Of a stretch of 64,000 bases of DNA, positions 59,798 to 64,000 are shown one piece after another. Position 1 is the first letter of the stretch; every line of letters begins with the position of its first letter. Source of the stretch: Firmicutes bacterium UBA6113 (GTDB lineage Bacteria > Bacillota > Clostridia > Tissierellales > Sedimentibacteraceae); the NCBI GenBank assembly GCA_002422545.1, contig DIWF01000027.1:62001-126000 (forward strand). Direction: 5' to 3'. The position numbers and the translations under genes are program-made. Below the pieces are notes generated by a model. That model made no database searches and was not told the DNA's origin. It saw only the letters and a program-made list of their open reading frames with translations.

Positions 59798-61438
59798 ATG
59801 CAGTCATTAATTTTATTGTTTACAGCTTGTTGGTTTTTATTGTGCGCTTTAAAACTGAAATTTTCACTACATATGGCCCAAATTGAAGGCTATGATTTAA
59901 ATAAGTACACAGAGTGGATGAACAGCCACAGAGACAAAATATATACAACAAAGGATAAAGCATATGCCTTGATTTCTGCAGTCAACGGGGTATTTTTTAT
60001 AATAGCTGCGTTTAAAGGTGAAAACAATCTTTATTCCTATTCCATGGCAAGTTCCATTTTCACTTCCTTGTTTTTGTATTTGGGAAACAAGACCAAGTAT
60101 GAATCTAAAAAGCCCCTTGTTTTTACTTCAAGGGCAAAAAGGCTGTACGGAATTTCTATGGGTCTTGTTGCAGCTGATTTTTTCATTGTTTTGTTGCTTG
60201 TTAAAGTGTTTCTTAAGGATGTCACTAATTATTTTCCACTTTGGGCAGGCATACTTTCAGTTGTTTATTATTTTTGCTCTTATTACATGGCAGGTGCAAT
60301 ATACATTGCTAATCCAATAGAAAAGAATATAAATCAAAAATACTATACATCTGCCTCAAACAAGATTAAAAACATGAAAAATGTGAAGTCCATTGGAATA
60401 ACAGGAAGCTATGGTAAAACAAGCACCAAGTTTTTTGCTGCAACAATATTGAGCGAAAAATATAAAGTTTTGAACACTCCTGAAAGTTACAACACTCCAA
60501 TGGGAATAAGTAAAATTATAAACAACGACCTGGACGAAAATTTTGATATTTTTATAGCTGAGCTGGGAGCCACAAAAATAGGAGACATTGATGAAGTTGC
60601 AAAACTTACAAATCCTGAAATAGGCATAATCACTTCTATAGGGCCATGCCATCTCGAAACATTCAAGTCCATTGACAACATAATGAGAACAAAGTACGAA
60701 CTGATTGAAAACCTGCCTGACGATGGTGTTGCAATATTTAACTATGACAATGAATATATAAAGAGACTTGCTGACAAGACATTTAAGGAAAAGATTCTCT
60801 ATGGAATTGAAAATATTGAAGACACTGACGTGTTTGCAACTGACATTGCAGTGAGCAGCAAGGGAAGCAGGTTTTCACTTTGCATAAACGGTCTGGGAAC
60901 AATTGAATGTGAAACAAGACTGCTAGGAGCCCACAACATACATAACATACTTGCAGGAGCAGCAATTGCAAAGGTCATGGGCCTCACGCTTCAAGAAATC
61001 AAAAAAGGAATATCAAAAATTGAAAGCGTGGAGCACAGACTTCAGCTAATAGATCCCGGAACTGGCGTAATAGTAATAGATGATGCGTTCAATTCAAATC
61101 CTGACGGAGCCAAGGCAGCTTTGGATGTTCTGGATTCATTCAAGGACAACAGAAAGATAATAGTTACTCCCGGAATGGTGGAGCTTGGTGAAATAGAAGA
61201 AGCAGAAAACGAAAAGTTCGGCGAAAATATAGCAAAAGTATGTGACATAGCAATTCTCGTGGGAAAGAAAAGAACAACTCCGATTTACAACGGATTAATA
61301 AGAAAGGGATTCAATGAAGATAATTTGTATGTGGTTAATTCATTGGATGAAGCAAGCGAACTTATGAAGACACTGACTAAGGTCGGTGACGTTGTGTTGT
61401 TTGAAAATGATTTACCCGACACATACAATGAAAAATAA
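59798..61438 (+). CDS. Membrane-anchored Mur ligase (MurF-like)
   Basis: This 546-residue protein starts with four to five hydrophobic segments (about residues 1-170), followed by a Mur ligase domain. The P loop is GITGSYGKTSTKF (about 199-211), followed by TPESYNTPMGISK, with DDAFNSNPDGAKAALDVL (in part) in the C-terminal domain, features of MurF. MurF adds D-Ala-D-Ala to the UDP-muramoyl tripeptide but is usually soluble, so the membrane part is notable. The ddl gene follows at once, which supports a D-Ala-D-Ala-adding role. Confidence 0.82.
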   Translation: MQSLILLFTACWFLLCALKLKFSLHMAQIEGYDLNKYTEWMNSHRDKIYTTKDKAYALISAVNGVFFIIAAFKGENNLYSYSMASSIFTSLFLYLGNKTKYESKKPLVFTSRAKRLYGISMGLVAADFFIVLLLVKVFLKDVTNYFPLWAGILSVVYYFCSYYMAGAIYIANPIEKNINQKYYTSASNKIKNMKNVKSIGITGSYGKTSTKFFAATILSEKYKVLNTPESYNTPMGISKIINNDLDENFDIFIAELGATKIGDIDEVAKLTNPEIGIITSIGPCHLETFKSIDNIMRTKYELIENLPDDGVAIFNYDNEYIKRLADKTFKEKILYGIENIEDTDVFATDIAVSSKGSRFSLCINGLGTIECETRLLGAHNIHNILAGAAIAKVMGLTLQEIKKGISKIESVEHRLQLIDPGTGVIVIDDAFNSNPDGAKAALDVLDSFKDNRKIIVTPGMVELGEIEEAENEKFGENIAKVCDIAILVGKKRTTPIYNGLIRKGFNEDNLYVVNSLDEASELMKTLTKVGDVVLFENDLPDTYNEK

Positions 61439-61448
61439 TGGAGGTATT

Positions 61449-62606
61449 ATGAAAAAATCTATTGGAATTATAATCGGCGGAAAATCTGTTGAGCATGAAG
61501 TATCAATTATATCCGGCCTGCAGGTTTTAGACAACATTGATAAAAGCATTTATGAACCTATGATAATTTACATCCAAAAGGATGGGAAGTGGTATATTGG
61601 CAAGAGCCTCCATGACATCAACAATTACAAGGCTAAGAAATTAGAAGGAGCATATGAAGTGCTGCCTGGTTTTAAGGATGGAAAACTTGTTTTATATCCT
61701 CATCCAGAACTTAAACAGGGATTGTTCGGCAAAAAGTATGAAACTGCAGAAGTAGAAGTAGTTTTTCCTGCAGTTCACGGAACAAACGTTGAAGATGGAG
61801 CCCTCCACGGAATGTTTCAAATGAACAACGTTGCATGTGCTTTTGGTTCTGTTTTAAGTTCCTCTGTTGGAATGGATAAGGTAATAATGAAGCAGGTGTT
61901 CCAAAGCAACAATCTTCCTGTAGTCGACTACACATGGTTCTACAGAGGCAGCTACGAATCTGAAAAGGAAGAAATTATAGAAAGAATTGAAAAAATCGGA
62001 TATCCTTTGATTGTTAAACCTGCCAACTTAGGCTCAAGCATTGGAATAAGCAAGGCTAAAAATAAGGAAGAACTTTTGGTTTCAATTGAAGTGGCAATGG
62101 CTTATGACAGAAAGATAATTGTTGAAAAATGTATTGAAAATGTAAGAGAGATTAACTGTGCAGTAATGGGCTACGAAAATGACCTGACGGCGTCTCTTTG
62201 CGAGGAACCTGTTGGATGGAAGGAATTCCTTACATATGAAGACAAATATGTGAACAAGAAAAAAGATGCTTCTGAGTCAAAAAGAAGAATTCCTGCGGAT
62301 ATTCCTGAAGATATTACGGAATCTATTAAAAAGTATGCTAAGGAATCATTTAAATCAGTGGATTGCTGCGGAAACGCAAGAATAGATTTCCTTTATGATG
62401 GCAATAATATTTATGTCAATGAAATAAATACCATTCCTGGTTCCATAGCATTTTATTTGTGGGAAGGAATGGGTATTAACTTTACTGACTTAATCACTAA
62501 AATAATCGAGTTTGCTGAAGTACAAAAGGAACAAAGAAAAATTAATATTGTTTCCTATGACATTGATTTGTTGAACAAGATGGGCGGAGGCAGCAAACAG
62601 AAATAG
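61449..62606 (+). CDS. ddl: D-alanine--D-alanine ligase
   Basis: This 385-residue ATP-grasp ligase has the N-terminal GGKSVEHEVSIISG, PANLGSSIGISKA and the C-terminal NEINTIPGS metal/ATP motifs. It joins two D-alanines for the peptidoglycan precursor. The start at 61449 follows GGAGG; an ATG at 61386 lies within the MurF-like gene. It is 10 bp from that gene. Confidence 0.93.
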   Translation: MKKSIGIIIGGKSVEHEVSIISGLQVLDNIDKSIYEPMIIYIQKDGKWYIGKSLHDINNYKAKKLEGAYEVLPGFKDGKLVLYPHPELKQGLFGKKYETAEVEVVFPAVHGTNVEDGALHGMFQMNNVACAFGSVLSSSVGMDKVIMKQVFQSNNLPVVDYTWFYRGSYESEKEEIIERIEKIGYPLIVKPANLGSSIGISKAKNKEELLVSIEVAMAYDRKIIVEKCIENVREINCAVMGYENDLTASLCEEPVGWKEFLTYEDKYVNKKKDASESKRRIPADIPEDITESIKKYAKESFKSVDCCGNARIDFLYDGNNIYVNEINTIPGSIAFYLWEGMGINFTDLITKIIEFAEVQKEQRKINIVSYDIDLLNKMGGGSKQK

Positions 62607-62628
62607 TTACAGTACCTGGGAGAAATAT

Positions 62629-64000
62629 ATGAACATTAAAGAAAAAATATTATTATTCATGAAAGATGAAGCTTACAAACCTTTGACGCTTAATGAGCTG
62701 ATGCAGGCTCTTGAAATTGAACAGAGCATGAAAAAGGAAATTCTTAAAGTCTTGAATGAGCTGGAAAACGAAGGAAAAATCATATTTACAAGGACTGAAA
62801 GATACGGTATTCCTGAAAAAATGAATCTTGTTATAGGAACACTGGAAGGTCATCAGAAAGGTTATGCTTTTTTAAGACCTGACGACAAGGAGATCAATGA
62901 CATATTCATTTCCCCTGTGGACATGAACGGTGCCATGCACGGAGACAAGGTAATAGTGCGTCCAATGAAAATATCCGAAGAAGTGAAAAGCCCCGAAGGA
63001 AAAGTAATAAGAATAATTGAAAGGGCCAATACATTTGTTATAGGAACATTTCAAAAAAGCAAGCACTTTGGTTTTGTTGTGCCTGACGATAAAAGAATCG
63101 CCACTGATATTTTCGTTCCAAAAGAATATATCAACAACGCAAAATCAAACAGCAAGGTAACCGTAAAAATAACAGAATGGCCGGAAAAGAGAAAGAATCC
63201 TGAAGGAAGAATTATTGAAGTAATTGGAGATATCGAAGACACCAAGACCCATATTGAAGCAGTTCTTCTTGCAAAAAAAGTAAGACAGTTTTTCCCTGAA
63301 GATGTCATTAAGGAAGCAATTAAGGTATCAGCTGAAGGAATACACGAGCAAGAGTATAAGAGAAGGAAGGACTTAAGAGAACTTCCTATTATTACAATTG
63401 ACGGTGAAGATGCAAAGGATTTGGATGATGCTGTATATGCAGAAAAAATTAATGACAATGAATATAAATTAAGCGTTCATATAGCAGATGTAACCCATTA
63501 TGTGAAAGAAGACAGAAAACTTGACAAGGAAGCTCTAAAGCGTGCAACAAGCATATACATAAGCGACAGAGTTATTCCAATGTTACCTAAGGAACTTTCA
63601 AACGGAGTGTGCAGCTTGAATCCAAATGAAGATAAGCTGACGTTGTCTGTTGATATGACCATCACTGCTGACGGCAAAGTTACAGACTATACAATATTTG
63701 AAAGCATCATAAGAAATCACTACCGCATGACATATACGGATGTGTCAAATATCCTGGAATTTCCCGATGAAAACCAAGAACTTCTGGAAAAATATAAAGA
63801 AATCCTGCCAATGCTCAAGGTTATGGAAGAATTAAGCCTGCTTTTGAGAAGAAAAAGAGAAGCAAGAGGAGCCATAGATTTTGAGTTCCCTGAAACTAAA
63901 ATCATTACCGATGAAAAGGGAAGGGCAATTGATGTAACAAAGTACGAAAGAAGAGTTTCCAATAAAATAATCGAAGAATTCATGCTTGTTTGCAACGAAA
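62629..64000 (+). CDS. rnr: Ribonuclease R (5' part; runs off the window)
   Basis: About 457 codons are visible with no stop. The N-terminal winged-helix and cold-shock-type domains (about 1-210) contain GHQKGYAFLRPDD and KHFGFVVPDDK. The RNB catalytic domain begins with ITIDGEDAKDLDDAVYAEK (in part), whose aspartates bind metal, followed by HIADVTHYV. It degrades structured RNA 3' to 5'. The start is chosen at 62629 behind GGGAGA, 22 bp after ddl. Confidence 0.93.
   Translation, partial: MNIKEKILLFMKDEAYKPLTLNELMQALEIEQSMKKEILKVLNELENEGKIIFTRTERYGIPEKMNLVIGTLEGHQKGYAFLRPDDKEINDIFISPVDMNGAMHGDKVIVRPMKISEEVKSPEGKVIRIIERANTFVIGTFQKSKHFGFVVPDDKRIATDIFVPKEYINNAKSNSKVTVKITEWPEKRKNPEGRIIEVIGDIEDTKTHIEAVLLAKKVRQFFPEDVIKEAIKVSAEGIHEQEYKRRKDLRELPIITIDGEDAKDLDDAVYAEKINDNEYKLSVHIADVTHYVKEDRKLDKEALKRATSIYISDRVIPMLPKELSNGVCSLNPNEDKLTLSVDMTITADGKVTDYTIFESIIRNHYRMTYTDVSNILEFPDENQELLEKYKEILPMLKVMEELSLLLRRKREARGAIDFEFPETKIITDEKGRAIDVTKYERRVSNKIIEEFMLVCNE

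Overview
The window is AT-rich, gene-dense and low-GC. It reads as the chromosome of an anaerobic, amino-acid-fermenting Firmicute of the Clostridia/Tissierellia type (Sedimentibacter-like or Peptoclostridium-like; the genus cannot be fixed from sequence alone). The evidence is a selenocysteine-containing glycine reductase system, a branched-chain 2-oxoacid ferredoxin oxidoreductase next to phosphate butyryltransferase and butyrate kinase, a membrane pyrophosphatase, frequent TTG/GTG starts with strong AGGAGG ribosome sites, and sigma-54 regulation. No phage, insertion sequence or CRISPR array was found.

Layout. 0.2-7.8 kb: a PAS-type sigma-54 activator, three dyad enhancer sites and a -24/-12 promoter drive a 3-hydroxybutyrate/acetoacetate operon (thiolase, CoA-transferase A/B, 3-hydroxybutyrate dehydrogenase, GntP-type permease, 3-hydroxyacyl-CoA dehydrogenase). 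7.8-9.6 kb: a small membrane protein, an unidentified structured RNA with its own promoter and terminator, and ychF. 9.8-25.1 kb: housekeeping genes (SSB-like protein, topB, two tandem hypothetical paralogues, ogg, tRNA-Pro, niaR-niaX, small proteins, a XRE-cupin regulator, pduL, a YgiQ-type radical SAM protein, a CapA-like protein, cdaA-cdaR). 25.1-32.0 kb: a second PAS sigma-54 activator and a consensus -24/-12 promoter before ptb-buk-P-loop ATPase-ferredoxin-vorBAC, the oxidative arm of branched-chain Stickland fermentation. 32.1-36.3 kb: queG, DUF503, nth, trmL and a Na/Pi symporter. 36.3-44.9 kb: a tandem glycine riboswitch and the glycine reductase genes grdX-grdE-grdB, trxB-trxA-grdA, grdC-grdD, the reductive arm. 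45.0-47.1 kb (minus strand): a single glycine aptamer, then an ACT-domain gene and a UPF0210 gene. 47.3-56.1 kb: rpoN (the sigma-54 needed by both activators), then cggR-gap-pgk-tpiA-gpmI-eno behind a CggR-type operator. 56.2-64 kb: secG, a membrane pyrophosphatase, an alpha/beta hydrolase, a membrane MurF-like ligase, a D-Ala-D-Ala ligase and a truncated rnr.

The genes fit one physiology. Amino acids are oxidised through Vor-Ptb-Buk to acyl phosphates and ATP, reducing equivalents are discharged through thioredoxin and glycine reductase to acetyl phosphate, and both arms are switched by sigma-54 activators or glycine riboswitches. The least explained content is (i) a family of modular intergenic hairpins whose arms and whose loop-closing base pair covary between copies (10.5, 39.7-40.0, 44.97 and 46.8 kb) and (ii) the roughly 144-nt RNA near 8.3 kb carrying a GAAA tetraloop and a motif like its 11-nt receptor.
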